Position numbers and translations under genes: made by a program. From assembly GCA_965262665.1 (NCBI GenBank), contig CBDHFR010000002.1, positions 790,640 through 854,639 on the forward strand: DNA of 64,000 bases, in the 5' to 3' direction. This document shows, one piece after another, positions 1-9,270 of the stretch (the first letter of the stretch is position 1; each line of letters starts with the position of its first letter). A model generated the notes under the pieces. The model had not been told where the DNA came from. It was given only the letters and a program-made list of their open reading frames with translations, and searched no databases. The DNA is from CBDBND01 sp965262665 (GTDB lineage Bacteria > Pseudomonadota > Alphaproteobacteria > Rhodospirillales > Rhodospirillaceae).

Positions 1-97
1 TCGACAAGCCCTCGAAAATCATGTCGATTGGTATGCGCAAATGGGCACACGAAGGTCAAATTCAATGACCGTTGGTATTACTTGTTGGGAGACTGCC

Positions 98-1003
98 ATG
101 TCACCTTTTCATCTCACCCGTCGCAACACGCTGGCCAGCCTTGGCGTGGCCGCTGCCAAGATGGCTGCGGCCCAAACCAAACCAGCTCATGCCGCTGTAT
201 CCATTGATCTAAACGCACCCCAGGGAAATCTAGACGGGTATCTCAAAGTGCGCAGCGATATCGCCGGCAATGAAGCCCTGTTATGGAAAAAAGGCTACGT
301 GCACGCCATGATTCCAGGCCGTCCTGGACGTAGGTTGATGATGTTTCAGGGCGTCAACGTGACCCGCTGTCTAAAAGACGACACCGGTTACGTCTATCTA
401 CAACGGGAATGCCTGATCTGGTGTGATCCGGAAACGGAAGCGCCCATCGAGACGTGGGAAAACCCGCTTACGGAACGCACAAACGAAGTGTTTCACCTTC
501 TCAATTCGGTAGTGAACTCCCATTACGACGTTGATGGTCCCAACGGTCCCTTCCATCGGCCTTACGTGGAGCATTCAGGCGACGTCGCCTTCTATAACGA
601 CCTCCTGTATTTAGTCCCGTCGGTGCTCACCATGGAAGAGTATTCGCCGTATTCCAGCGCCGACGTCTATCAGGGTGCGGGGCTCTATCATTTTCACGGC
701 AAAAGGGAGGATATCGACGATCCGGACCTAACATCTGCACCCTGTATTCAAACCCACACGGGAGTGCGCCAGTGGTTGCCGTGGATGGAAATGGGGGCCT
801 GGGATGGCCAGTTGATTCTCCCCGCTCGTGGCAAAAAACTGGAGGGTGGGGCTAAGGAACTGCCCCAGCCACTGTTAGGCTGGATGGAAAAGAACGCTCC
901 GGAATACTTGGAGGCTCCGTCACCGGACCAGCCAGAAGCGCGGACCAGCTTTTACCGGGAGTTTAAGAAGTACATCGACGCCAAGCGCGAACAGGAAAAG
1001 TGA
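98..1003 (+). CDS. DUF1838 family protein, Tat-exported
   Basis: A 301-residue protein. I start at the ATG at 98 rather than the upstream one at 41, because this places a twin-arginine signal (TRRNTLASLG, then an alanine-rich stretch ending near AHA) at the N-terminus. The body has the DUF1838 pattern: an early GYLKVRSDIAG segment, an aromatic-rich core, and the CDPETEAPIETWENPLT region. The function of DUF1838 is not known; members are often secreted and found near oxidoreductases. A second, divergent DUF1838 protein lies at 51701-52576. The gene stands alone, about 120 bases before aroG. The family call is from recognition of the pattern, not from a search. Confidence 0.75.
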   Translation: MSPFHLTRRNTLASLGVAAAKMAAAQTKPAHAAVSIDLNAPQGNLDGYLKVRSDIAGNEALLWKKGYVHAMIPGRPGRRLMMFQGVNVTRCLKDDTGYVYLQRECLIWCDPETEAPIETWENPLTERTNEVFHLLNSVVNSHYDVDGPNGPFHRPYVEHSGDVAFYNDLLYLVPSVLTMEEYSPYSSADVYQGAGLYHFHGKREDIDDPDLTSAPCIQTHTGVRQWLPWMEMGAWDGQLILPARGKKLEGGAKELPQPLLGWMEKNAPEYLEAPSPDQPEARTSFYREFKKYIDAKREQEK

Positions 1004-1126
1004 CGCCAAAAGAGCGGCCGGTGAAACCCGGTAAAAATCCATCAAATCCCTGGTAATTCAACACCTAAGCCTCTATATCGCACCTCAAATCATGACCATG
1101 GGACGATAGCGTTCCTGGAGGATGAC

Positions 1127-2509
1127 ATGACATCCGCATGGACGCGGGAAAGCTGGCGCTCCAAGCCCATCGTGCAGGTGCCGGAATACGGCGATCAGGC
1201 CGCGTTGAAGAACGCTGAGCAGCGCTTAAGCAAGTTTCCGCCACTGGTCTTTGCCGGTGAAGCCCGATCGCTGAAAAAGTCGCTCGGTGATGTCGCCGAA
1301 GGCCGCGGATTCTTGCTGCAGGGCGGTGATTGCGCGGAAAGTTTCGCTGAATTCCACCCCGACAACATCCGCGACACCTTTAGGGTGATGTTGCAGATGT
1401 CGGTGGTGCTGACTTTTGGCGCTTCCATGCCCATCGTCAAACTTGGCCGCATGGCGGGCCAGTTTGCCAAACCCCGCTCCGCGCCGACGGAAACCATCGA
1501 CGGTGTTGAGTTGCCATCCTATCGCGGCGATATGGTCAACGGCATGGACTTCACACCGGATGCCCGGGAACCGGATCCGGAACGCCTGATTCAAGCCTAC
1601 AACCAGTCCGCTGCAACATTGAATCTCTTGCGGGCATTCGCCCAGGGCGGGTACGCCGATCTTCACAAGGTCCATCAGTGGACGTTGGGTTTCGTCGGCG
1701 ACAGTGCCCAGGCGGAACGCTACCGCGATCTCGCTGACCGCATTCAGGAAGCGTTGGCTTTCATGGAGGCCTGCGGCATCACCGGCGATGTGGTGCCCAG
1801 CATGCGGGAAACGGATTTCTATACATCTCATGAGTCGCTGCTGTTGCCCTATGAAGAATCGCTGACCCGGATGGATTCCACCACCGGGCGCTGGTATGCC
1901 TGCTCGGCACACTTCCTTTGGATCGGTGAACGCACGCGCCAGCTCGATCATGCCCATGTGGAATTCCTGCGTGGCGTAGACAATCCTATCGGTTTCAAGG
2001 CCGGTCCGACCATCGAGGGCGACGATCTACTGCGCATGATAGACATTCTCAATCCCAACAATGAACCGGGGCGACTGACTATCATTACCCGCATGGGTGC
2101 GGAAAAACTTCAGGACCGTCTTCCCAAGCTCATTCAAACTGTGCAGCGGGAAGGGCGCAGTGTTGTCTGGTCGTGCGATCCTATGCATGCGAACACGGTA
2201 AAGAGTGACACCGGATACAAGACACGCCGTTTCGACAATATTCTTGAAGAGGTGAAGGCTTTTTTCGCTGTCCATCGCGGCGAAGGCACTCATGCCGGCG
2301 GTGTGCATTTCGAAATGACCGGGCAAGATGTGACAGAATGCGTCGGCGGGTCCCAGGCCATCACGGAAGCCTCCCTCGGCGACCGCTATCACACTCACTG
2401 CGATCCCCGTCTCAATGCCACCCAGGCGCTGGAGTTGGCCTTCCTCGTTTCGGAAATGCTGAAACAGGAACGCGGCGCGGCGGGGTCCGCGGCGGCAGTC
2501 GCCTCCTGA
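1127..2509 (+). CDS. aroG: 3-deoxy-7-phosphoheptulonate synthase, class II
   Basis: Condenses phosphoenolpyruvate and erythrose 4-phosphate in the first step of the shikimate pathway. At 460 residues it has the usual length of the class II (plant-like) enzymes. Landmarks are LQGGDCAESF (about 64-73), RMAGQFAKPRS (about 108), SAHFLWIGERTR (about 260), GFKAGPT, the metal-site segment VWSCDPMHANT, and HFEMTGQDVTECVGG near the C-terminus. A GGAGG ribosome binding site at 1117-1121 supports the ATG at 1127. nadE follows 49 bases later on the same strand, so cotranscription is possible. Class II enzymes are the standard form in alphaproteobacteria. Confidence 0.95.
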   Translation: MTSAWTRESWRSKPIVQVPEYGDQAALKNAEQRLSKFPPLVFAGEARSLKKSLGDVAEGRGFLLQGGDCAESFAEFHPDNIRDTFRVMLQMSVVLTFGASMPIVKLGRMAGQFAKPRSAPTETIDGVELPSYRGDMVNGMDFTPDAREPDPERLIQAYNQSAATLNLLRAFAQGGYADLHKVHQWTLGFVGDSAQAERYRDLADRIQEALAFMEACGITGDVVPSMRETDFYTSHESLLLPYEESLTRMDSTTGRWYACSAHFLWIGERTRQLDHAHVEFLRGVDNPIGFKAGPTIEGDDLLRMIDILNPNNEPGRLTIITRMGAEKLQDRLPKLIQTVQREGRSVVWSCDPMHANTVKSDTGYKTRRFDNILEEVKAFFAVHRGEGTHAGGVHFEMTGQDVTECVGGSQAITEASLGDRYHTHCDPRLNATQALELAFLVSEMLKQERGAAGSAAAVAS

Positions 2510-2558
2510 TTATCCGGTCCAAGACACAGATTTACGGCCGCACAACCAACGGTTCACC

Positions 2559-4232
2559 ATGACGGACAGCCTGACCATTACTCTTGCTCAGACCAACCCG
2601 ACGGTTGGTGGCGTGGCGGCCAACGCGGATCTCATACGTGCGGTGCGCGAGGACGCTGCCGCAGCAGGCGCTGATCTCGTGGTTTTCTCCGAACTCAATC
2701 TCAGCGGCTATCCCCCGGAAGACCTGGTGTTCCGACCATCGTTTCTCGATGCCGTAGAAGACGCGGCAAACGCGCTGGCTGAAGAGACCAAGGATGGCGG
2801 ACCAGCTTTGATCATTGGGGCGCCATGGCGGGACAACGGCGCCTGTTACAACGCAGCGCTGGTGCTCGATGACGGCGAGATCCAAGGGGTGCGTTTCAAA
2901 CACTATTTGCCTAACTACGGTGTGTTCGACGAGAAACGGGTGTTCGCGTCCGGACTGCCATCCGGACCGGTGGTCGTCCGCAACGTGCGGCTTGGTGTGA
3001 TGGTTTGTGAGGACATGTGGTTCGAGGATATCGCCGAAACGCTGTCTGAAACAGGGGCAGAACTGCTCATCGTCATCAACGGATCACCCTTTGAACTTAA
3101 AAAAGATGACGTGCGCCTTGGTCACGCTGTCGCCCGGGTGACAGAGACAGGTCTACCGCTTATCTATGTCAATCAGGTCTGTGGTCAGGACGATCTTGCG
3201 TTCGACGGCGGCTCTTTTGTTCTCAACGGGGATCGTGCCCTCGCCGTGCAAGCCAAATGGTGGCTTGAGGACACGGTTACGACCCATTGGTCCAAGTCCA
3301 ACAGCGGCTGGTCCTGTGAAGAGGGCGACCGGCAGCCATCCCCCAACCGGTTGGAAAACATCTACCAAGCCATGATGCTGGGCCTTCGGGATTACGTCGG
3401 AAAAAACGGCTTTCCAGGCGTCGTGCTCGGCCTGTCGGGCGGGATCGACAGTGCGCTCAGTGCTGCCGTCGCAGCCGATGCGTTAGGGCCGGACAAAGTG
3501 CACTGTGTCATGATGCCGTCACCTTTTACGTCTCAGGACAGCCTCGACGACGCGGCAGAACTCGCTCAGAACCTGAGTGTAAAGCTGGACACCATTGGTA
3601 TCAGCGAGGCCATGGACGCTTTTGGGGACATGCTCAAACCTCAGTTTGATGGGACCCAGCCCGATACGACAGAAGAAAACATTCAGTCGCGTATCCGCGG
3701 CCTGACGCTGATGGCGCTGTCCAACAAATTCGGCCACATGGTGCTGTCTACTGGTAATAAATCGGAAGTCAGCGTCGGCTATGCCACCCTCTACGGGGAC
3801 ATGTGCGGTGGCTATTCGGTATTAAAAGACGTCTACAAGACAACGGTGAACGCGCTCAGCCTCTGGCGCAACGAGCATAAGCCTGAAAGCGCGTTGGGTC
3901 CTGACGATGCGGTCATGCCCCAACGGATCATCACCAAACCACCGACGGCAGAGTTGAAGCCGGATCAGAAGGACGAAGACTCCTTGCCGCCGTATGAAGA
4001 ACTGGATGCCATCCTCAAAGGCTTTATCGAAAAGGAAAGCAGCATCTCTGACCTTATGGGCGAGGGGTTTACAGAGGAAACCGTGCGCCGAGTTTGGCGC
4101 CTGCTGCGATTGGCGGAGTATAAACGGCGCCAGGCCTCGCCCGGCGTGAAAATCAGCCATCTCGCTTTTGGTCGCGATCACCGCTATCCCATCACCAATG
4201 CCTTCGACGGCGACGCCCCAGCGAATTCGTAA
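2559..4232 (+). CDS. nadE: glutamine-dependent NAD+ synthase
   Basis: Makes NAD+ from deamido-NAD+, ATP and glutamine. The 557-residue protein has two domains. The N-terminal nitrilase-type amidase has a Glu-Lys-Cys triad in FSELNLSGYPPEDL (about 46), RFKHYLPNYGVFDE (about 113) and VMVCEDMWFED (about 149). The C-terminal synthetase has the P-loop LGLSGGIDSALS (about 293) and STGNKSEVSVGYATLYGDM. This is the short two-domain bacterial form. gltX begins 17 bases after the stop, so nadE and gltX are probably one transcript. Confidence 0.95.
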   Translation: MTDSLTITLAQTNPTVGGVAANADLIRAVREDAAAAGADLVVFSELNLSGYPPEDLVFRPSFLDAVEDAANALAEETKDGGPALIIGAPWRDNGACYNAALVLDDGEIQGVRFKHYLPNYGVFDEKRVFASGLPSGPVVVRNVRLGVMVCEDMWFEDIAETLSETGAELLIVINGSPFELKKDDVRLGHAVARVTETGLPLIYVNQVCGQDDLAFDGGSFVLNGDRALAVQAKWWLEDTVTTHWSKSNSGWSCEEGDRQPSPNRLENIYQAMMLGLRDYVGKNGFPGVVLGLSGGIDSALSAAVAADALGPDKVHCVMMPSPFTSQDSLDDAAELAQNLSVKLDTIGISEAMDAFGDMLKPQFDGTQPDTTEENIQSRIRGLTLMALSNKFGHMVLSTGNKSEVSVGYATLYGDMCGGYSVLKDVYKTTVNALSLWRNEHKPESALGPDDAVMPQRIITKPPTAELKPDQKDEDSLPPYEELDAILKGFIEKESSISDLMGEGFTEETVRRVWRLLRLAEYKRRQASPGVKISHLAFGRDHRYPITNAFDGDAPANS

Positions 4233-4249
4233 CGTATGGCCCCTAACCC

Positions 4250-5605
4250 ATGACAACAGTCCGTTTCGCTCCCAGTCCCACTGGCCATCTGCATGTTGGC
4301 AACGCCCGCCAAGCACTGATCAATTGGCTGTTTGCCCGTAAACGACAGGGTGAGTTCATCCTCCGTTTCGACGACACGGACTCAGAACGGAGCAAGGAAG
4401 AATATGTTGACGGCATTCGCCGAGACCTCACCTGGCTCGGCATTGACTGGGACAGGGAGGAACGCCAGTCCGCCCGCATGGACCGATACGTTGCTGCCGC
4501 CGACGCGCTGAAAGAGTCAGGCCAGCTTTACCCTTGTTACGAGACGGCAGACGAACTGGAATTCAAGCGCAAACGATTGCGGGCCCAGCACAAGCCACCC
4601 ATCTATGACCGTGCCGCTCTGACTTTAACGGACGACGACCGTGCCAAACAGGAAGGCGAAGGCCGCAAACCCCACTGGCGTTTCAAACTAGCGCAAAAGG
4701 ACGTGGTGTGGTCTGACCTGGTGCGCGGGGACTGCCACTACAACACCGCTAACATCAGCGATCCGGTGGTTATCCGGGAAGACGGCACGTTTCTTTATCT
4801 GCTGCCGTCGGTGGTCGACGATCTCGATCATGGCGTGACCCACATCATCCGCGGCGAAGATCATGTCACCAATGGCGCGGTGCAATTGGAGATGATGGAA
4901 GCCGTCTCACCGGGTGCCTTGGTGCAGTTCGCCCACGTGTCACTGTTGGCCGGCGCCGGTGGCGAAGGCCTGTCCAAACGGGCCGGATCTCTAGGTTTGG
5001 AAGACCTGCGCGACCAGGGCTTGGAACCTCTCGCGGTGTCCAGTTTGCTGGCGCATCTGGGCAGTTCGGAGTCCATAGAAGTGTTCGCGGACATGACGGC
5101 CATGATCGCGGATTTCGATATCGCCCACTTCAGCCGGGCCACCGCCAAGTTTGATGCCCACGATCTGGAATTTCTCAACGCCAAGGTCCTTCATGGCATG
5201 CCCTATGCGGACGCCTCACCTCGTCTGGAAGCGCTCGGTCTTGATGCCGGAATACTCCAGGAAAAAGGCGAAGCCTTCTGGCTGGCCGTGCGTGGTAATC
5301 TGAAGCTGTTCAAAGACACCGCCGATTGGTGGTCGATCTGTTTTGACGCCCATGCGCCCTCCATCGAAGACACCACCTTCATGGCAGAGGCAGCAACCCA
5401 TCTGCCGGAGGAGCCCTGGTCCGAAGAAACCTGGAGCCAATGGATGGGCGCCGTCAAGGAAGCAACGGGCCGGAAAGGCAAAGGCTTGTTCTTGCCTTTG
5501 CGCATGGCTTTGACCGGCCTGGACCATGGTCCTGAGCTCAAGCTCTTGCTGCCTTTGATCGGCCGTGACCGCGTTCTCAAGCGCATTCAAGGCCTCACGG
5601 CCTAA
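4250..5605 (+). CDS. gltX: glutamate--tRNA ligase
   Basis: Charges tRNA with glutamate. The 451-residue class I synthetase begins with the nucleotide-binding motif APSPTGHLHVGNARQALINW (HIGH equivalent) and continues with RFDDTDSERS. The KMSKS equivalent is GLSKRAGS near residue 245. The length fits the short alphaproteobacterial GluRS type. Many alphaproteobacteria carry two gltX genes, so this may be one of a pair. The trmJ gene starts about 20 bases downstream. Confidence 0.93.
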   Translation: MTTVRFAPSPTGHLHVGNARQALINWLFARKRQGEFILRFDDTDSERSKEEYVDGIRRDLTWLGIDWDREERQSARMDRYVAAADALKESGQLYPCYETADELEFKRKRLRAQHKPPIYDRAALTLTDDDRAKQEGEGRKPHWRFKLAQKDVVWSDLVRGDCHYNTANISDPVVIREDGTFLYLLPSVVDDLDHGVTHIIRGEDHVTNGAVQLEMMEAVSPGALVQFAHVSLLAGAGGEGLSKRAGSLGLEDLRDQGLEPLAVSSLLAHLGSSESIEVFADMTAMIADFDIAHFSRATAKFDAHDLEFLNAKVLHGMPYADASPRLEALGLDAGILQEKGEAFWLAVRGNLKLFKDTADWWSICFDAHAPSIEDTTFMAEAATHLPEEPWSEETWSQWMGAVKEATGRKGKGLFLPLRMALTGLDHGPELKLLLPLIGRDRVLKRIQGLTA

Positions 5606-5624
5606 AACGACGACGGCTAAGACA

Positions 5625-6431
5625 ATGACAGGCACCAACCGAACCCAAGACCCGGTCACGCCAGCCGGAAGCCCGGCGGTCATCCTGGTGGAGCCGCAGT
5701 TGGCTGAGAATATCGGGACCACCTCACGAGCCATGTACAATTGCGGCCTGACGGACCTGCGTTTGGTGCGGCCGCGCCAGGATTGGCTGTCTCCAAAGGC
5801 GATCGCCGCGTCTTCTGGCGCGTTGAATGTTTTGGAATCCGCGCATCCTTACGAAACTACAGAAGACGCCATCGCTGACCTCGAGTTCGTTGCGGCGACG
5901 ACGGCCCGTCCGCGCGACAATGTCAAACCCGTATGGACCCCGCGTCATGCCAGCAGTGAGCTGGTTGCCCGCGCTGAAGCAAACATCAAGCTTGGCATTC
6001 TTTATGGCCGCGAGAAGTCTGGCTTGAAAAATGAAGATGTTAGTTTGGCTGACGTTATTATAGAGGCGCCGCTGAACCCTGCTTATTCGTCGCTTAATCT
6101 GGCTCAAGCTGTTCTCGTTGTGAGTTATGAATGGTTCCAGGCAGCCCAGTCTAGTGACGCTGTCACGATGCAGTATCGCGAAACGCGCCCAGCCACCAAG
6201 GAGGAGCTAACCCTTCTGTTCGAACACCTCGAGCATGAGTTGGATGACTGCGGCTTTCTGCGCGTTGAGGAAAAACGCCCAAGCATGATTCTGGCCATCC
6301 GGGCAATACTTCAGCGTGCAGCCCTGACGGAACAGGAAGTCCGCACCCTGCATGGCATTGTCACGGAATTGCGCTATGGCCAGCGTGACGATCACCTGCG
6401 CAAATACGAATGGAAGCGGAAGGAGGACTGA
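5625..6431 (+). CDS. trmJ: tRNA (cytidine/uridine-2'-O-)-methyltransferase TrmJ
   Basis: A SPOUT-class RNA methyltransferase expected to 2'-O-methylate position 32 of tRNA. The 268-residue frame (ATG at 5625) contains VILVEPQLAENIGTTSRAMYNCGL, the SAM-site loop YGREKSGL (about 124) and the knot motif APLNPAYSSLNLAQAV. A longer frame opens at 5565 inside gltX, but the start at 5625 keeps a normal N-terminus and avoids the overlap. The C-terminal helical extension (about residues 175-268) is typical of TrmJ. An ISAs1-type element separates it from rpsD. Confidence 0.88.
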   Translation: MTGTNRTQDPVTPAGSPAVILVEPQLAENIGTTSRAMYNCGLTDLRLVRPRQDWLSPKAIAASSGALNVLESAHPYETTEDAIADLEFVAATTARPRDNVKPVWTPRHASSELVARAEANIKLGILYGREKSGLKNEDVSLADVIIEAPLNPAYSSLNLAQAVLVVSYEWFQAAQSSDAVTMQYRETRPATKEELTLLFEHLEHELDDCGFLRVEEKRPSMILAIRAILQRAALTEQEVRTLHGIVTELRYGQRDDHLRKYEWKRKED

Positions 6432-6516
6432 AAAGGATAGGGGCGTATGGGTCACACCTTTGAAAAATCGCCCTATATCATTGGCCTTAGCCGCCAGGGC
6501 AATCGGGTGAATGGTT

Positions 6517-7730
6517 TCACCGTGAGATAAGGCTTGCGAGGAAGTCGTCGTCCCAGGCAGCGATGCGTCGTTTTACACGCAGACTGTCCTTGCCCGGGGC
6601 TTGGCGCAAGAGGTTGCTCGCCATGTGTTTGACGACCGCGAAGTTGGCCGGGGCAGTGTTCTTTCGGACCCGGCACTCGTCGTCGCGGAAGACCATGTCC
6701 ATGACCCAGTGCAGGTCCATGACCCAGTGCAGGTCCATGACCCAGTGCAGGTCCATGACCCAGTGCAGCCCGTTCTCGCTGCTCCAATGGCCCCGGATGG
6801 CGGCGCTCAGAGTATCGGCCTTGGCGGCGGTGGAGGCGGATGTAGAAGCGGGTCTCGCGCTCGACCTTGGCGCCGGGTTGGATGCCGATCTCGCGTACGG
6901 TTTCGACCATAACAATGCTCCCGGGCCCGGGCCAGTGGTGGCGTTCCTTCAGCCAAGCGATTTCGTTCGTCGCCGTGGTGGTCCGGGTTTCGATGCGGCC
7001 GTGGCTCTTCTCCACTGTCTGGTGGTGGCTGACAACCGTATCGGCAAAGCCGCATGCTATCTGTTCGATGAAGAAAAGCTTGGTATCGTCGTGCAGGCTG
7101 CCCTGGTTGCCCTTGAGGGCAAGGATATAGTCGGCGTCCTTGTCGATGATCTTCGCGGCGATGTTGCGCTGACAGCCCATGGCGTCGATGGTCACCGTCG
7201 CGCCGTTGATGGTCAACAGATCCAACAGCTTCGGGAGAGCGACGATCTCGTTGGATTTATCAGCCACCTTGGCTTGGCCAAGCACCAGGTTCTGACGTGT
7301 GCTCCACGCCGAGATCATGTGGATGCGCTTTGGCGCCGCCTTCCTGATAGGAGCGCCGCAGCGTCTTGCCGTCGATGGCGACGATGTCCGCGCCGCGCCC
7401 GGTGAGCGATGCCGCCCAGGCGATGAAGCAGTGCTGAAACTGTTCGGCATCAAGGGCTGCGAAGATGTCACCGCGTTGATCGTGTGAGGGCGTACCATCC
7501 GTGAACGGCCGGAAACGGCGCAGAAACGTCAGTTTCCTCTCGCCGTACTTGGCGATCTCGACCCAGCTCTCACAGCCGGCGGGCACGCCGAGAAGGCATA
7601 GCAGCAACACTTCGTCGAGGGGATAGAGGACCGTGGCGCGTTGCCGCGGGTCGTCGAGATCGGTGAAATGCTCCAGGAAATCAACAATCTGATTAAAGGC
7701 CTCGTTCGCCGTTCCAAACCGTCGCGTCAT
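6517..7730 (-). pseudogene. ISAs1-family transposase, frameshifted
   Basis: Three minus-strand frames must be joined to rebuild the transposase. The first (from 7730) runs through the N-terminal domain to AIDGKTLRRSYQEGG, which carries the first catalytic Asp. The second (about 7350-6850) covers LLTINGATVTIDAMGCQ and ADYILALKGNQG. The third (to 6517) covers RGHWSSENGLHW, with the catalytic Glu, and VFRDDECRVRKNTAP. Besides two frameshifts, there is an in-frame expansion of LHWVMD directly after the Glu motif. The protein cannot be made whole, so the copy is probably inactive. Confidence 0.82.
6697..6768. repeat. four tandem 18-base units inside the transposase gene
   Basis: The unit GTCCATGACCCAGTGCAG occurs four times without interruption (6697, 6715, 6733, 6751). 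On the transposase strand it encodes LHWVMD repeated four times; family members normally have this once, as in ENGLHWV-D-VF. The expansion keeps frame and lies just after the catalytic Glu. Confidence 0.95.
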
Positions 7731-7838
7731 TTCTGGGATCCTTCTTGCGAATCAAAAGGATCAATAGCGATTCAGACTTCTACACTCTTGTCATCCTCAA
7801 ATTCACCCGATTGCCCTGCCTTAGCCGTGTCAATTCGT

Positions 7839-7867
7839 TGACTTGCCTTGTTTTTTCTCGTAAATCC
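7839..7867 (+). promoter_or_regulatory. possible promoter of rpsD
   Basis: TTGACT followed after 17 bases by TAAATC, about 110 bases before the rpsD start and just outside the ISAs1 end. The -35 match is good and the -10 match is weak, so this is tentative. It would explain how rpsD stays expressed although the IS separates it from the upstream genes. Confidence 0.3.
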
Positions 7868-7977
7868 GAAAGTCTATTCCCGGGAATGTGGGTGGTGCAT
7901 CGCCCCGCTGGCTGGCAATTGCAGATTGAGCTTCCAGACTACCGGGACAAAAACATAGAAAAAACAGTGAGTTACCC

Positions 7978-8592
7978 ATGACTAATCGTATTTCGTCGAA
8001 ATACAAAATCGACCGCCGCCTCGGCGTGAACCTCTGGGGACGGCCAAAAAGCCCCGTAAATAAACGAGAATATGGCCCCGGACAGCATGGTCAGCGCCGG
8101 CGCAAGCCGTCGGACTACGGCGTCCAGCTCATGGCCAAGCAAAAGCTCAAGGGCTACTACGGCAACATCTCAGAGAAGCAGTTCCGGCGCTATTACAAGG
8201 AAGCTGTGCGGCGCACCGGCGATACCTCGGAAAATCTCATCGGGATTCTCGAGTGCCGCCTAGATGCTTTGGTCTACCGCATGAAGTTTGTGCCAACTGT
8301 GTTTTCCGCCCGCCAATTCGTTAGCCACGGCCATGTCAAAGTGAATGGGGTCAAGGTGACCATCCCCTCTTACATGGTGAAAGTGGGCGACAAGATCGAA
8401 CTGCGTGAGAAAGCCAAGACTATGGGCTTGGTGTTGGATGCGATGGAATCCATCGAGCGCGACATTCCGGACTATGTTGAAGTGGATTACGACAAGGGCA
8501 AAGGCAGCATGACCCGCGTGCCCAATCTCGCCGATGTACCCTATCCGGTGCAGATGGAGCCTAATCTCGTCATCGAATACTATTCACGGTAA
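7978..8592 (+). CDS. rpsD: 30S ribosomal protein S4
   Basis: A 204-residue small-subunit protein that binds 16S rRNA early in assembly. It has the S4 N-terminal domain (RISSKYKIDRRLGVNLWGR, YGPGQHGQRRRKPSDYG) followed by the S4 RNA-binding domain (RLDALVYRMKF..ARQFVSHGHVKVNG, about 93-120). It ends in the conserved VIEYYSR. As in many alphaproteobacteria it is outside the rpsK-rpoA operon. The gene is intact. Confidence 0.97.
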   Translation: MTNRISSKYKIDRRLGVNLWGRPKSPVNKREYGPGQHGQRRRKPSDYGVQLMAKQKLKGYYGNISEKQFRRYYKEAVRRTGDTSENLIGILECRLDALVYRMKFVPTVFSARQFVSHGHVKVNGVKVTIPSYMVKVGDKIELREKAKTMGLVLDAMESIERDIPDYVEVDYDKGKGSMTRVPNLADVPYPVQMEPNLVIEYYSR

Positions 8593-8691
8593 ACCGTTTT
8601 GCAGATATGTGGTGGCAAGGGGCCTCGCCGAACAGCGGGGTCTTCTGCATTTTATCCGCTCAATCTTTCGCCCACATCGTCTCCCGTGGGC

Positions 8692-9056
8692 TCAATCCTT
8701 CGCCCACATTGGCGCGTTCGAACACACGTTGCCGACAGCGGAAACAAAGAGGGAGGGCGCTTCGTACTGCCGGGTGAGGGGCCGCGCATTGAGGTAGCTC
8801 GTGAAAACAGATTCCAGTTGGGTCCCGGTCCATCCACCGACGCATTCGAACAACATCCACCGACGCATTCGAACAACCAAGTGAGCGAACCGTCACCCGT
8901 CAGGTCGTCGGCATACTTGAATCCTTCCACCATCCCCATGACGTGCACGGCCCGGTGAGTGGCGTCCAATTGAAGATACTCCGAGCCGGTAAGAGCCGCC
9001 GCCGGGCCCGCGCTGAAGCCGCCAATCAGCATTGTTACAGTCCACAGCCGTTTCAT
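8692..9056 (-). pseudogene. Rap1a/Tai-like small secreted protein, broken by a 23-base duplication
   Basis: The gene starts at 9056 (GAGGTG upstream) with a signal peptide ending near GPAAA. It continues through a YLQLDATHRAVHVMGMVEG segment to LTWLFECVGG. A 23-base tandem duplication (8831-8876) then shifts the frame. Removing one copy restores a frame that reads VGGWTGTQLESVFTSYLNAR, then PLTRQYEAPSLFVSAVGNVC, to a stop at 8692. The rebuilt protein is about 113 residues with two cysteines, resembling the Rap1a/Tai immunity-like fold family (YxxGxxxG..., C...QL..V...YL..P). As it stands the frame runs on to 8652 with an unrelated tail. Another protein of this type is at 60910. Confidence 0.6.
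8831..8876. repeat. 23-base tandem duplication
   Basis: Two exact head-to-tail copies (8831-8853 and 8854-8876) starting CATCCACCGACG. 23 is not a multiple of three, so it frameshifts the secreted-protein gene it lies in. Confidence 0.95.
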
Positions 9057-9270
9057 CGTCACCTCAGTGGTTTACTGGCATGACTTATAACATCCACCGC
9101 CCACTGGGGCGCCCTGACCCAGATTAAATCTTGGAAAACCTTACATTTTGTGTGCGATTCGACACGACTCTAACCGCGTGTTGCACGTCTCACCTGGTTT
9201 TGTGTTGCGCATCTTCGCCCCTGCCACTACCGATATCTAGCAACGGACCTCAAATCTGAGAAGATGCCCT

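Larger units (their letters stand above)
6495..7818 (-). mobile_element. ISAs1-family insertion sequence
   Basis: The element is bounded by an 18-base perfect inverted repeat, CAGGGCAATCGGGTGAAT, at 6495-6512 and its complement at 7801-7818. It is flanked by a near-identical 10-base direct repeat, CCTTAGCCGC (6485-6494) and CCTTAGCCGT (7819-7828), which fits a target duplication of the length this family makes. It carries one broken transposase on the minus strand. It sits between trmJ and rpsD, only about 150 bases upstream of the rpsD start. Confidence 0.85.

Noticed and set aside
1226..1957. 243-codon minus-strand frame over aroG
   Set aside because: Antisense shadow of a clear DAHP synthase; no signal or domain.
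6697..6768. CRISPR-like array
   Set aside because: Units of 18 bases are directly adjacent without spacers and encode protein in frame; it is a tandem expansion.
8608..8625. terminator after rpsD (ACGG-TAAA-CCGTTTT near 8587)
   Set aside because: The stem is only four bases; too weak to call.
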